Shown in pieces: positions 39,065 to 49,100 of a stretch of 64,000 nucleotides of DNA. Made by a program: the position numbers and the translations under genes. A model generated the notes under the pieces. The model worked only from the letters and a program-made list of their open reading frames with translations. It was not told where the DNA came from and did no database searches. This DNA comes from Andalucia godoyi (Eukaryota; Discoba; Jakobea; Jakobida; Andaluciidae). The DNA lies in NCBI GenBank assembly GCA_009859145.1, contig VRVR01000053.1, positions 1 to 64,000 of the forward strand. The letters run 5' to 3'. The number at the start of each line of letters is the position of its first letter. The first letter of the stretch is position 1.

Positions 39065-39679
39065 ATGACCGGATCCAAGGCCATTGTCGTAGACGCCCGT
39101 GCCCATCTTTTTGGAAGACTTGCATCAGTTGTTGCCAAGCAGCTGCTCCAGGGACAGCGTGTTGTCGTTGTCCGCTGCGAGGAACTCAACGTTTCGGGTT
39201 CTTTGTACCGCAACCACCTCAAGTATGCCGAGTGGAAGCGTAAGCGTTTCTCCACGAACCCTACTCGTGGTGCCTTCCACTACCGTGCACCGTCTCGTAT
39301 GTTCTTCCGCGCTGTCCGCGGAATGATCCCGTACAAGACCGTCCGTGGCCAGGCTGCCCTTGAGCACCTGAAGGTGTTCGACGGAGTGCCTCCCCCATTC
39401 GACAAGGTCAAGCGCATGGTTGTCCCTGCAGCCCTCCGCGCAATGCGTCTTGCCCCGGGCCGTGAATTCACTCGCTTGGGCGATCTTTCCAAGATGTACG
39501 GCTGGAACGCACACGACGTTGTTGCACGTCTCGAGGAGAAGCGCAAGGCTCGCTCTCAGGCTTTCCACCTCCGCAAGAAGGCTCTTGTCAACATCCGTGC
39601 AAAGGCCCTCAAGACGGTCAGCAGCAACAAGGATATGCAAGCAAAGGTCATTGCACCTCTCGCTGCAGTCGGATACTAG
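39065..39679 (+). CDS. RPL13A: 60S ribosomal protein L13a (uL13)
   Basis: 204 residues, the normal eukaryotic length. The N-terminus [20 protein letters not shown] and the block [20 protein letters not shown] then RGMIPYKT are family signatures, as is the eukaryote-specific C-terminal helix ([20 protein letters not shown]). It is a structural protein of the large ribosomal subunit. Codon use is strongly biased to C- and G-ending codons compared with neighbours, as expected for high expression. The 5' leader is pyrimidine-rich and telo-boxes lie upstream. Confidence 0.97.
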   Translation: MTGSKAIVVDARAHLFGRLASVVAKQLLQGQRVVVVRCEELNVSGSLYRNHLKYAEWKRKRFSTNPTRGAFHYRAPSRMFFRAVRGMIPYKTVRGQAALEHLKVFDGVPPPFDKVKRMVVPAALRAMRLAPGREFTRLGDLSKMYGWNAHDVVARLEEKRKARSQAFHLRKKALVNIRAKALKTVSSNKDMQAKVIAPLAAVGY

Positions 39680-39908
39680 ACGCTTTTGATTTCTTTGTTA
39701 CCTTCTTGTCATTTCTCTCTGTAAGCAGCCAATCCATTTTTTTTAAAAAGAAAAGAAAACCGAAAGTCAAGGTCAATTTCTTGTGCTTGTCTGTCTGTCT
39801 GCCATGAGCCAATCGTGTACGCAGTGTTGCGCTTTACCCATCCCATATGTTTTTATTCTGCTTAAAAACGGATACGACGTGTCCACGAATGACGAAATCG
39901 TACTGGTA

Positions 39909-40112
39909 TCAGCTCTTTCCAGCTTCACGTTCAGACGACGCGTGCTTCTTGACGCACTCCTGGAAAGCCTGGATTGCGTCCTTGCAAGCTTCTTGCTTGT
40001 ACGCATTATCTGCTAAACAAAACTGAATCGCACATGCCTTTGCTTGGCACGGCCCGTTGTCCGTAGACTCGGCCTCCCACTTTTCCCCCTTCTTGGACGC
40101 CGAGTTTCCCAT
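39909..40112 (-). CDS. CMC4: Cx9C motif-containing protein 4 (CMC4)
   Basis: 67 residues from ATG 40112, almost the same length as human CMC4 (68). The core PCQAKACAIQFCLADNAYKQ then EACKDAIQAFQECVKKH carries the Cys arrangement of the CHCH fold, including C-x9-C type spacing, and aligns over its whole length with CMC4 (PCQ-x-x-AC-x-IQ-x-CL-x-x-N-x-Y). Proteins of this class are oxidised by Mia40 in the mitochondrial intermembrane space. The upstream extension of the frame lacks an ATG. Its promoter region is largely made of relic transposon B, whose left border is about 70 bp from the ATG. Confidence 0.85.
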   Translation of the reverse strand: MGNSASKKGEKWEAESTDNGPCQAKACAIQFCLADNAYKQEACKDAIQAFQECVKKHASSEREAGKS

Positions 40113-40180
40113 GACACTCCCGCAGACACAGTTTTTCGTTCCTCGAGAACGAGAGCCGAGGACGATGAGCAGCAAAGCTC

Positions 40181-40774
40181 GCCGTTGAATAATAACACGT
40201 CATTGTCATGCATACAGAAAGAAAGTATGCATAGACACGGTCAATACTGGCCGACAGTAGCACGTTTGCTTCACAGGCATTCGTGCTTACGCACGCTCGG
40301 CCAAAATTCAGCCTGCGACACAGGCTCTGCATTTTCGACACTCTTTAACGCAGCATCCGTAGCCATCTATTCTATCATTCGTTGGTTTCACTTTTTTAAT
40401 TCAAATATGGGCGTGAGTGCGCTGGGACGACGCATTCGCCTACGCCTACGCCGCCCGATGCAGGGCCTCCTAGGTCCCGCAGACCTCCTAAAAGACCACG
40501 TATCTCCAGTTGCATCAATCGCTGCAACTGAGGGCTCGAAAGCGCCTGCTGCTAGGGCCGTCAGAATCAAAATGCACCCTTCTCAAGAACAACGTGTCAC
40601 GCTGAGAAAGTGGCTCACCGGTTGATCGAGATTGGGAACGGAGCGCGGAACATTTATCTGAAGAACGCCGTGAGGCGTGTTGGGGGCCTATCCCCTTCCC
40701 GACAACGGGGATGCAAGACTGAATATGCATGTCTATTCGTAGATATGCAGCATGTTCAGTGTATAATGTAGGCG
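40181..40774 (+). mobile_element. Relic transposon B, internally deleted, Fanzor/TnpB-carrying family
   Basis: Plus-strand counterpart of copy A at 1278-1643 (A is inverted relative to B). The left end (40181-40390) keeps hairpins: ATGCATAC/GTATGCAT at 40208-40232; TGGCCGA/TCGGCCA at 40248-40303 enclosing CGTGC-TTAC-GCACG (40282-40295); and AGCCTG/CAGGCT at 40310-40326. Then come an N-terminal nuclease piece, a frameshifted RuvC-III piece, and the shared right end ending at the nuclease stop plus GCG (40769-40774). It fills most of the 859-bp gap between the CMC4 and PRKRIP1 starts. No target-site duplication was found by eye. Confidence 0.8.
40407..40771 (+). pseudogene. Fanzor/TnpB-type nuclease, N-terminus fused to RuvC-III remnant
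   Basis: From ATG 40407 the frame runs to TGA at 40623-40625. Its end, RIKMHPSQEQRVTLRKWLTG, matches the first strand-helix of TnpB/Fanzor proteins (pattern R-x-x-P-x-x-E-Q-x-x-x-L-x-x-W). Directly after the deletion point, in another frame, GAT CGA GAT (40624-40632) encodes DRD, and after one extra base the frame reads NGARNIYLKN (from 40637), the RuvC-III signature DRDxNxARN. The tail YACLFVDMQHVQCIM ends at TAG 40769-40771, as in copy A. The wedge, RuvC-I, RuvC-II and zinc ribbon are missing, so the copy is inactive. Confidence 0.8.
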
Positions 40775-40971
40775 TTTTTCAAAGACTCCCAAGCTGCGCG
40801 TGTCCCAGCGACCGTAATAAATTCGTGCTCCACGTTCCCGGACTGTAGTGCCCCGGGACCAGTGATTGGGTTGGAGCAAAGAACAATCGTATGTGGCGAT
40901 AAATACAAAGAATAGGACATTCGAAGAGCGTGTGGAGAGGGGCGTATTGTACATACTTGTATGGTGTTTGT

Positions 40972-41487
40972 ATGAGTGGAAGCGGGGACGAGCGCAGAGA
41001 CGGGCGTGGAGGCAGAGGCGGCGTTCATCGGAAGGATCTATTGGGACGTTCCGACCGCGAGTACGAGACGGCGGAGCGCATCAATGCGTCGTACCGGACG
41101 GACAAGATTGAGCGGACAAAGAGCTCTACGGCCGGTGCTTCGTCCGCAGAGTTTTTTAAATATCGGAAGCAAAAGCAGACGGAGGCAGAGCGACTGGCGC
41201 GGCTTTCCAAGGCTGAGAAGGAAAGGGAGGCGGACGCGGCCTGGCTGGACCACGCAGTGTCGATTGCCGAGAAGGAGGAAAGGGCGACGCGCAAGCGAGC
41301 GGCGAAGAGAGCCAAGCGAAAACAGTGCAAACGAGCCCGGAGAAGCTCCACGGACCCGCACAACGACACCAGCAGCAGTCACAGTGACAGTGACAGTGGC
41401 AGTAGCAGTCGTAGTGACGACGCGCATCACAGCGATGATGACAGCGACGGCAAAACCAATCCATCCAACAGCTGTAACATTAAATAA
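40972..41487 (+). CDS. PRKRIP1: PRKRIP1-like spliceosome-associated protein (DUF1168)
   Basis: 171 residues from ATG 40972. The central block SSAEFFKYRKQKQTEAERLA and the long charged helix that follows (AEKEREADAAWLDHAVSIAE, then a KRAAKRAKRKQ basic stretch) match the PRKRIP1/DUF1168 family, whose human member is part of the catalytic spliceosome and binds double-stranded RNA. Family members have this same pattern: an S-x-E-F/H-x-Y-R start, then an uninterrupted helix ending in basic residues. The C-terminus here is a Ser/Asp/His tail encoded by simple repeats. A nuclear protein is expected. Its presence agrees with the evidence that introns exist. Confidence 0.75.
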   Translation: MSGSGDERRDGRGGRGGVHRKDLLGRSDREYETAERINASYRTDKIERTKSSTAGASSAEFFKYRKQKQTEAERLARLSKAEKEREADAAWLDHAVSIAEKEERATRKRAAKRAKRKQCKRARRSSTDPHNDTSSSHSDSDSGSSSRSDDAHHSDDDSDGKTNPSNSCNIK

Positions 41488-41748
41488 CCCTCTTTCGCTC
41501 CCTTCCTCGACTCTCCAGTCCTCAGTCCTTGAAATTCGAATTTCTCGTGTCTCGTCTTTTAATTTTTCCTTTTTGTGTTTCTCCAGCTGTTTTTGTCATT
41601 TTCCTTTTGTTGTAATTTATGTATATTTCCATATATATATATATATATATATATTTTATATTAATAATAATAATAATAATAACTTTTAATTGATTTTTTC
41701 TTCTTCTTTCTTTTTGGCTTATTTATTTATTGGTGCTCTTTTGCTGGA

Positions 41749-43107
41749 ATGCGCCGTGTGATTTTCCGCAAGTTTCCGCAGTTTGCAGCGGTTCCTCTGT
41801 GCCATCTCTCGCTTTACGGTCATTCACAACAAGAAGGACAGCAACTGCGGGCGTTGGAAGCAGAAGAAGCAGGAGGAAGAGGGGAGAGAGAAGAAAGAGA
41901 AGGAGGAAGAGAGGTGCGGTCTGCAGACCGAGTTGCAATGGATGGAAATCGCGCTGTGAGACATTTGGACCCTTACGAGGCTTCTTTTGCACGGACCGCT
42001 GTTCTTGTCGCTTTTGGCGCGACTTGCAAGTTTGTGACGAACTTCTTGAATAAGACGCATATTCGCGGGATTGAGCACTTTACAAATGCCTATGCTGCAC
42101 AAGGTCCGCTGTTGACTGTGTCGAATCACACGTCTGCGGTGGACGATCCGGCAGTTGTGCTGTCGCTTTTGAATGTGTCTGATCTTGCAGATTCAAAGCG
42201 GATGAGATGGACGCTCTGTGCGCACGATCGGTGCTTTTCGTCGGGCGTGAAGGCCCTGAACGAGTTTTTCCATGCGGCAAAGGTCATTCCTGTTGTGCGT
42301 GGGAAGGGGCTACGGCAGGACGGAATGGAATTCGCAAAACACAAGCTCGAGAATGGCGACTGGGTGCACATCTTCCCCGAAGGCACTCGCTCACGGGATG
42401 GATCGCTCGGTGCAATTCGGTCGGGCGTCGGTATGCTTGTGGCGGAAAGCAAGGTGCTGCCGACAGTCATCCCCATTTATCATGCTGGAATGGAAAATCT
42501 CCTTGGAGTCGGCGCAGTGCTGCCAAGTGTGTTGGAGCACGTGCACGTTGTGGTCGGCGAACCCATCCCGCTGGATGATTTATTCACGAATTCAGCGGCT
42601 TTGCAGGCGCAGAATCCCGAAACGAAGGGCGTGTCTTCGCTGTTTTTGAACAGCAAGGTTGACGGCGAGGTTCTGAAAGAGGAACTCTACCGGAAAGTAG
42701 CAGATCGCATCGGGGAAACGATGTGGAGGTTGCGACAGGTCACCTTGAAGTGGAGAGCTGAACAATTGGCCGAGATGGAAAGGCTCCCAAACTACGCGGA
42801 AACAATGGCAGACATGGGGATGTTCGAGAACCCCGTGTGGACTGCGACAAAATTCGTGGACGAGAAGCCGGACGAGAAGAAGTTCAGGCTGGCCAAGTTG
42901 ATTCGGAATGTTTCCAGGAAAGACTTGCTCGCCGAAGCAGTCAACGACGAGGAGAAGAAATGGCTGGTGCGACATTGGACGGAATCCGACCGCTTGCGAA
43001 AAATCTGGAGGGAAAAGAAAGAGCGCATGCGCGATCGGCAACTCCTTTGGTATCAGCGTCTTCTTTCCAAGTGGCATTCAGTAATGCCAATGAAGAAGTC
43101 GTCGTAG
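41749..43107 (+). CDS. TAZ: Tafazzin-like phospholipid-lysophospholipid transacylase
   Basis: 452 residues from ATG 41749. The acyltransferase motif NHTSAVDDP (NHxxxxD) and the FPEGTRSRDG motif are those of tafazzin, not of general PlsC enzymes (tafazzins carry the DDP). FSSGVKALNEFFHAAKVIPVV and YHAGMENLLG also agree. Tafazzin remodels cardiolipin acyl chains at mitochondrial membranes. The protein is longer than human (292) or yeast (381) tafazzin because of a charged N-terminal extension (which could be shortened by starting at Met 64) and a long charged C-terminal helix region (EKPDEKKFRLAKLIRNVSRK onward). Confidence 0.88.
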   Translation: MRRVIFRKFPQFAAVPLCHLSLYGHSQQEGQQLRALEAEEAGGRGEREEREGGREVRSADRVAMDGNRAVRHLDPYEASFARTAVLVAFGATCKFVTNFLNKTHIRGIEHFTNAYAAQGPLLTVSNHTSAVDDPAVVLSLLNVSDLADSKRMRWTLCAHDRCFSSGVKALNEFFHAAKVIPVVRGKGLRQDGMEFAKHKLENGDWVHIFPEGTRSRDGSLGAIRSGVGMLVAESKVLPTVIPIYHAGMENLLGVGAVLPSVLEHVHVVVGEPIPLDDLFTNSAALQAQNPETKGVSSLFLNSKVDGEVLKEELYRKVADRIGETMWRLRQVTLKWRAEQLAEMERLPNYAETMADMGMFENPVWTATKFVDEKPDEKKFRLAKLIRNVSRKDLLAEAVNDEEKKWLVRHWTESDRLRKIWREKKERMRDRQLLWYQRLLSKWHSVMPMKKSS

Positions 43108-43308
43108 GAACCCCAAACGCACCCCCCCTCCCGTGTAATATAAACGAAACAATGAAACGATGCCGGTAGACGGACGCGTCGACAATTTTTCTGCTTGTTT
43201 ACCATTTGATTATTACGTGTTGTTGTTGTTTTTTTTAAATTAAAATTTAAATATAAAAACCTTGCAAATCAGAAAACACCTACCGCCAAGAACGTCATTC
43301 ATCCGTTC

Positions 43309-45528
43309 CTACAGCTTGGACGCAGGGCCGTACTTGCGCGCAAACGAGCCTATCGCCCAGATGGGGAAAATGTTTCGGTAGTTCGAATAAGAGATCATGC
43401 AGTTGCGGTTGAAGACACCCGAGATGCGCTCCTGGGGGAAGTCGCCATTCGGCATCTGCCGTCTCATCAACAGTTCGACTCCCTTGCGCATGACGTTCAT
43501 CCCCCCGTCAATCCGGTGGTAGTCAGCTTGCATGAGGGCAAGAAGCGCCCAGGAGGTGTTGAAGATCTGGGACCTCTCCGCCTGCGAATACTCCCACTTC
43601 ACGCAGCTCATATACGTCTCGCCCCATCCGCCGTCCGGCAGCTGCTTTTCAACTAGATACTTGCACGCCTTCCGAATGTGGTCTGACGTGGCGTACGTCT
43701 CACCAGCGGCAATCAGCCCCCAGACACCAAACCAGGTTCCATACGTGAAGCACACCCCCCAAGATCCATACCAGCCACCATCCGGCCGCTGGATGGACTT
43801 GATGAACTTGACACCGTTCTCAATCGATTTGCTGATCTCACGGGTCTTGTGATCGGGATACTGGGCACGGAACGCACACAGTGCCTGGATGGATGCACTC
43901 GTGCACTCCACATAGGAATAGTCAATCATAATGTCCCCGTACACTTCCGAAGGGTTCAGCCACTCAAGAAGCCGAGATCCACGCGTGTTTTCATACGTTG
44001 CCCAACCACCATCAGTGTTTTGCAACGACAAGCTAACGTTGACAGCATCAAACAACCGCTCCTTCTCAATGCGCTTGATCGGCGTGCGCTCCGCATTCGG
44101 ACATCGATCGGAAAGCACAATCGGACAATTTGCATGGATCTTCAGAACTGCCTTCAAGCCCTCGGAGGTGCAGTCCGAGATCGGCCAGCCGTGGTCGCGA
44201 GTCGAAAATGGCCATGCTCCTTTTGAAATGTGCCGATAGTACTTTTCCTTCTCGTCCACATCCTCCGGAACTTGCGAAAGCTCAATGTACGAATATGCCT
44301 TGCGAAGACAGTCAGGAATGACATCGGCACACTGCGCATCCACAATCGCCTGGACGGCAAATGCGGTATCCCAAAGCTGCGATCCGTTGTAGCCTTGCAT
44401 TTTCATACCATCGTCCGACAACCACAGGTAGTCAAACAAACGGTCCACATGCTTCTTAAAATGCTCCGAATTTCCTTCCGCATACCAAACGGAAAGCATA
44501 TTGATCGTCTTGTTCACCGGACCAATGTCGATGAAGCGAGTAGTCTCGTCTTCGTGCTTGATGTGGTCAAGCGTAAACGCCAATGCACGCTGTCGGATCG
44601 CCGACGAATGAATCTTCTCATAAATAGTCACGATGCCTTGGACAAATCGCAGAAACCGTGAGTTCGGGCGGTACATGTCGACCTTTGCGCACCGGGTAGG
44701 ACAATTGTGCCAGTCAATGCTGCTGTACGGCCGAGTGTACAGTTCGGTTCGGAGCAGTTTGATCAACGGCGTCTGCTCGCAAGTGTACTTGCCGCCATAA
44801 ATAAACGACATCGGGAGATACACGACTCGGCAGTGGCACCAAAACTTTGAGGGATGGAAAGGCAAGTATGACGGCAGGTACCACATCTCTGGGGGAAGCG
44901 GATCCAAGCCGACCCATTCGTAAACACCGAGCGTTGCAAGCCAGAACTTGCCCCAGGACGGAATATACTCTGCTCCGCCCAACTTGTGCAGCAACGCACG
45001 CGCCTTGACCATCCAATCCTCATCTGGTGCCGCCCCCAACAGCCGCGCCGCAACATAATTGAGCGAAGTTCCAAACACTGTCGAATGGCTTTCAATGTGC
45101 AGACCCCAGCCACCATCCGAGGCCTGCCGGTTCTTCAAATAGCGCAGCATTTCCCTCACATACGGCGCAGGCAGCTGCGTTTTCGTGATGTAGCACGTCA
45201 TGACGAGTCCCGGCAACAGAAACATTGGTCCACCGTAATCGCCAGCCCAATGGCCATCCGCAGTTTGGATGGTCGCATAGAACTGCGCTGCCGCCCGAGC
45301 AGACTCTGCAGGTGTTGCAAACTCTGGTTTTGCATTCTCATACGTGCAGCTTGGATCATTGGACTTTTTCGTCAACAAATGCTCTTCAATCGTCCGGTTC
45401 AGCTTCAAGGCCTCTTCACGAGCGAGATACTTCCACACTTGCCGGCCCTCGTCAACCTCCAGCGTCCACAGCCCAGCTCCCTCCTCCGTAACTTGGTGCA
45501 ACGGCGCAACGTCACGAGCCAGCGACAT
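43309..45528 (-). CDS. CAS1: Oxidosqualene cyclase, cycloartenol synthase type
   Basis: 739 residues from ATG 45528; the frame is open further upstream but that part is hydrophobic noise. QW repeats such as QRPDGGWYGSWGVCFTYGTW and KQLPDGGWGE occur along the length, and the catalytic acid motif is DCTSEG (Asp 452; family DCTAE). Residues that separate cycloartenol from lanosterol synthases are Tyr in KMQGYNGSQ (380), and His and Ile in RDHGWPISDC (446 and 450). All three match plant cycloartenol synthase (Tyr410, His477, Ile481 in Arabidopsis) and not animal or fungal lanosterol synthase. The enzyme makes the first sterol ring system at the ER membrane. Confidence 0.92.
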   Translation of the reverse strand: MSLARDVAPLHQVTEEGAGLWTLEVDEGRQVWKYLAREEALKLNRTIEEHLLTKKSNDPSCTYENAKPEFATPAESARAAAQFYATIQTADGHWAGDYGGPMFLLPGLVMTCYITKTQLPAPYVREMLRYLKNRQASDGGWGLHIESHSTVFGTSLNYVAARLLGAAPDEDWMVKARALLHKLGGAEYIPSWGKFWLATLGVYEWVGLDPLPPEMWYLPSYLPFHPSKFWCHCRVVYLPMSFIYGGKYTCEQTPLIKLLRTELYTRPYSSIDWHNCPTRCAKVDMYRPNSRFLRFVQGIVTIYEKIHSSAIRQRALAFTLDHIKHEDETTRFIDIGPVNKTINMLSVWYAEGNSEHFKKHVDRLFDYLWLSDDGMKMQGYNGSQLWDTAFAVQAIVDAQCADVIPDCLRKAYSYIELSQVPEDVDEKEKYYRHISKGAWPFSTRDHGWPISDCTSEGLKAVLKIHANCPIVLSDRCPNAERTPIKRIEKERLFDAVNVSLSLQNTDGGWATYENTRGSRLLEWLNPSEVYGDIMIDYSYVECTSASIQALCAFRAQYPDHKTREISKSIENGVKFIKSIQRPDGGWYGSWGVCFTYGTWFGVWGLIAAGETYATSDHIRKACKYLVEKQLPDGGWGETYMSCVKWEYSQAERSQIFNTSWALLALMQADYHRIDGGMNVMRKGVELLMRRQMPNGDFPQERISGVFNRNCMISYSNYRNIFPIWAIGSFARKYGPASKL

Positions 45529-46194
45529 GCTCCCCCTCCTCACTCGGTCCAGCCAGCAAAACAAAAACAAGCAACGGATTCGAATATAAAAAGATGCAAA
45601 ACGAAACGAAACGAAACGAAACGAAGCGAAACATAAGGAATAAATGACGCACTGACAACGCACTGACACTGACAACGCACTGACACCCGTCCAAAACGTA
45701 TTTTTATTCACGGATTTAATGCTCCGTACTACAGTGGATGATTCCTGGCCAATCCCTCCGATGTGTGCAGCGTGTGGACTGCAGTTCTGACGTCTGCAGA
45801 GCCACGAATATTGAAAAAAAAAAATCCTCAAAAAAGCGTGAATGCAGCAGAATGACCGACCACCAACAAGAAAGGCCACGAGAGCATTTACCACTGCTGT
45901 GTTAAACACTGACATGCAAGCCAGGAAAACCGCGCAAGATATTTCCTGCTGTAGATACATGCAAACTGCCCCCTTCTCATTTAATCTACGACCGGTTGCC
46001 CAGTTATCCTGCATTATGGATTCGACGATGGAGGCGGATTCGCGAAAGATCGCTCATTTTTCGTCTATTCCGTTGTTTTCCGCCGTGTTTCTTCAGGCAT
46101 TCATTATTTTGAGGCATACTACATAGATAGCTTCGTGTTTGTTTGTTTGTGATTTTTTAAAAGGAACCTTTCCCTACCCCATCTAAGCGAAGGT
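45529..46194. other. Divergent intergenic region with short tandem repeats
   Basis: Between the cycloartenol synthase and MTR4 starts. It holds ACGAA pentamer repeats at 45600-45632 and CACTGACAACG-type repeats at 45645-45690. No other gene is seen. Confidence 0.55.
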
Positions 46195-49100
46195 ATGGAC
46201 GCGGACGACTTGTTCTCGGCTTTTGAAGCTGCGCCCTCCCGGAAGCGTGAGCATGCTGAGATTGCAAATGCGGGGAATGCACTGAGTAATAGCAGTAGCA
46301 GTAGCAGTAGCAGTAGCAGTAGCAGTAACGATAACAGTAACGGTAGCAGTAGTGGGAGCGAGGATGTCGATGCGAAAAGGGCAAAAATAGAAGCCTCCGA
46401 GCCCCCCGCATCGTCGTTGGTGGCGTCGCTGCCGGCGGCACCTGCATTCATGGAGCCGTCTGCTGCAGTTCCCGAGGTGGAAAAGGTAGAAAGTTTGGCG
46501 GACAAGACGGAGACAGCGGCGAAGTCGAGCACTTCACCTCAGGACTCCATCTTGTTTGCAGTGTCTTCGCGGTCGTCGTGTACGCATGATATTGTGGTAC
46601 CTGATGGGTATGTAGGGCCTGATCCGTTTGCGCAGGAGTCGCAGTCTGAAGCAGGGGCTGAGAGACGCCCGCCAGCAAAGACGTATCCTTTTACGCTGGA
46701 TGCATTCCAATCGCGCTCCGTCACTGCTTTGGAAAAGGGCCATTCTGTGTTGGTTTCTGCGCATACGTCAGCTGGAAAGACGGCCGTTGCCGAATACGCA
46801 ATTGCAATGGCTCTGAGAGACAAGCAGCGCGTGGTGTACACATCGCCGATCAAGGCCCTTTCGAATCAAAAGTACCGAGAACTGCAGGAAGAGTTTGGGG
46901 ATGTGGGGCTGATGACAGGTGATGTTACGATCAACCCACACTCATCTTGCTTGGTAATGACCACTGAAATTCTGCGATCTATGCTGTACCGCGGCTCGGA
47001 AATCCTGAGAGAGGTAGCATGGGTTATTTTTGACGAGGTGCACTACATGAGAGATAAGGAACGCGGCGTCGTTTGGGAGGAGACAATGATTCTGCTGCCG
47101 GACACTGTCAAGTACGTTTTCCTGTCTGCAACGATTCCGAATGCCAAGGAGTTTGCACGATGGATAGCCGACATTCACAAGCAGGTTGTGGAAGTCGTGT
47201 ACACGGATTATCGGCCGACTCCTTTGCAGCACTACATCTTCCCTACAGGCGGGGACGGTCTCTATCTCACGGTTGATGAATCAGGAAGGTTCAAAGAAAC
47301 AAACTATCAAAAAGCCATGCAAGTATTGCAAAATGCACCGGGCCAAAAGGCTCGAGACGTCCGTGGTGCGTCTGCAGACGGAAACATGAACTCCAACATG
47401 AATTCATCCGGCTCTGTGAACCGAAGAAACACAAAGCAAACGGGATCGGATGTAAGACTGGTTGTGCAAATGCTGATGGAGCGAAAACTGCAGCCGGTCA
47501 TCGTGTTTTCGTTTTCCAAACGAGAGTGCGAATCGTACGCGCTCGCACTTTCCAAACAAGACTTCAACACTCCGGAAGAAAAATCCTTGGTTCACCAAGT
47601 CTTCACAAATGCGCTTCAGGCGCTCTCCGAAGAAGATCGATCTTTGCCGCAGATTACGTACATGTATCCTTTGCTGAAGCGCGGCATTGGTATCCACCAT
47701 TCGGGTCTTCTGCCCATCCTCAAGGAAATCGTCGAGCTCCTCTTCCAAGATGGACTGCTCAAGGTACTCTTCTCCACAGAAACGTTCTCTATGGGCCTGA
47801 ACATGCCTGCCAGGACTGTCGTCTTCACGTCGATTCGCAAGTGGGACGGCGCGCAGTTCCGATGGATTTCATCGGGCGAGTACATCCAGATGAGTGGTCG
47901 AGCGGGTCGTCGTGGTTTGGACGACCGCGGCCTCGTCGTCCTTCTCGCCGACGAGCCGATGGAGGAGACAGTAATTAAGAACATGATGAGCGGAAAGGCG
48001 GACCCCTTAAATTCGCAGTTCCACTTGTCGTACAACATGTTGCTGAACCTGATGCGTGTCGAACACGTGACGCCCGAGTATCTCATGGTGCGCTCCTTTG
48101 GTCAGTTCCAAAGAAACGCAACCGTGCCGCAGATCACCCTCCAAATTGAAGCGACAACCCAGAAAATGGCGGCGCTCGAAAAAGACTTGGAGCATCTCAG
48201 CAAGGATATAGCACTGCCCCTCGCAGAGGATGTTTTGCCAGTTGCAGCGAACAAGACATTGGCGATCGCTGCAGCGGCCAAAGAGTACGTGAGCATTCGG
48301 TCGCGCATTTCGCAGTACCGATCCCTGATTCAGCAAGCATTCGCGAAGGGAGACGTGATTGGGAAGTTTTTGCATTTAGGCCGCATTGTTGCGCTTGATG
48401 ATTCGCTGGCGTATGCGGTTGTTTTGAAATTCAATGCGAAAGAAGACAAGGTGGACGTCTTTGCACCGGTGCGATCCTTTGCGGAGCTTTTGGACGTGGA
48501 GCGGCTGGATCAGGCATCGCTCGGGGAGGCTCGCATCTTCGTGGTGCCTGTGAACAAGATCCACGCCGTGACTGCATTCAAGCTTCTTGTTCCTCCTGAG
48601 TTGAAGACCAAGGATTCCAGATCACTGTTGCTTGCCCGATTTGTGGAATCCGTTCGCAGATGCCGCTCGGGTTCGCTCGCAGGTTCGACTGCGCCGAAGT
48701 CAATGTACACTGATCAGAAGACGACCATGTCAAAGGATCAAGCACAAACATCACAGCCGCAGGGCTCTGTTGCGATTGGACAAGTCCCTCTGTTGGATGT
48801 CGAAAAGGACATGGGAATCAAGGACGAGCGCGTGTTGGTCTCGCTCGGCAAGCTTCGCGCGCTGGAATCAGATCTTCTGCAGAATCCTATCCACCAAATT
48901 CGCAATGCTGACCAGCAATCTCGTGTTGTGCAGCATGTCAGCGAAATGCTGAAACTCGAAGAAGAAGTCGCGATGCACAAGCGGGAGCTGAAGTCGAGCA
49001 ACTCCATATTGATGCGCGATCAGCTCAAATCGATGAAGCGCGTGATGAAGCGCATGGACTTTGTGAAACTGGAGGAAGATGTGATTACGACGAAAGGACA

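Noticed and set aside
45529..46014. N-terminal extension of the oxidosqualene cyclase
   Set aside because: Hydrophobic noise with pentamer repeats; family members begin near Met 45528.
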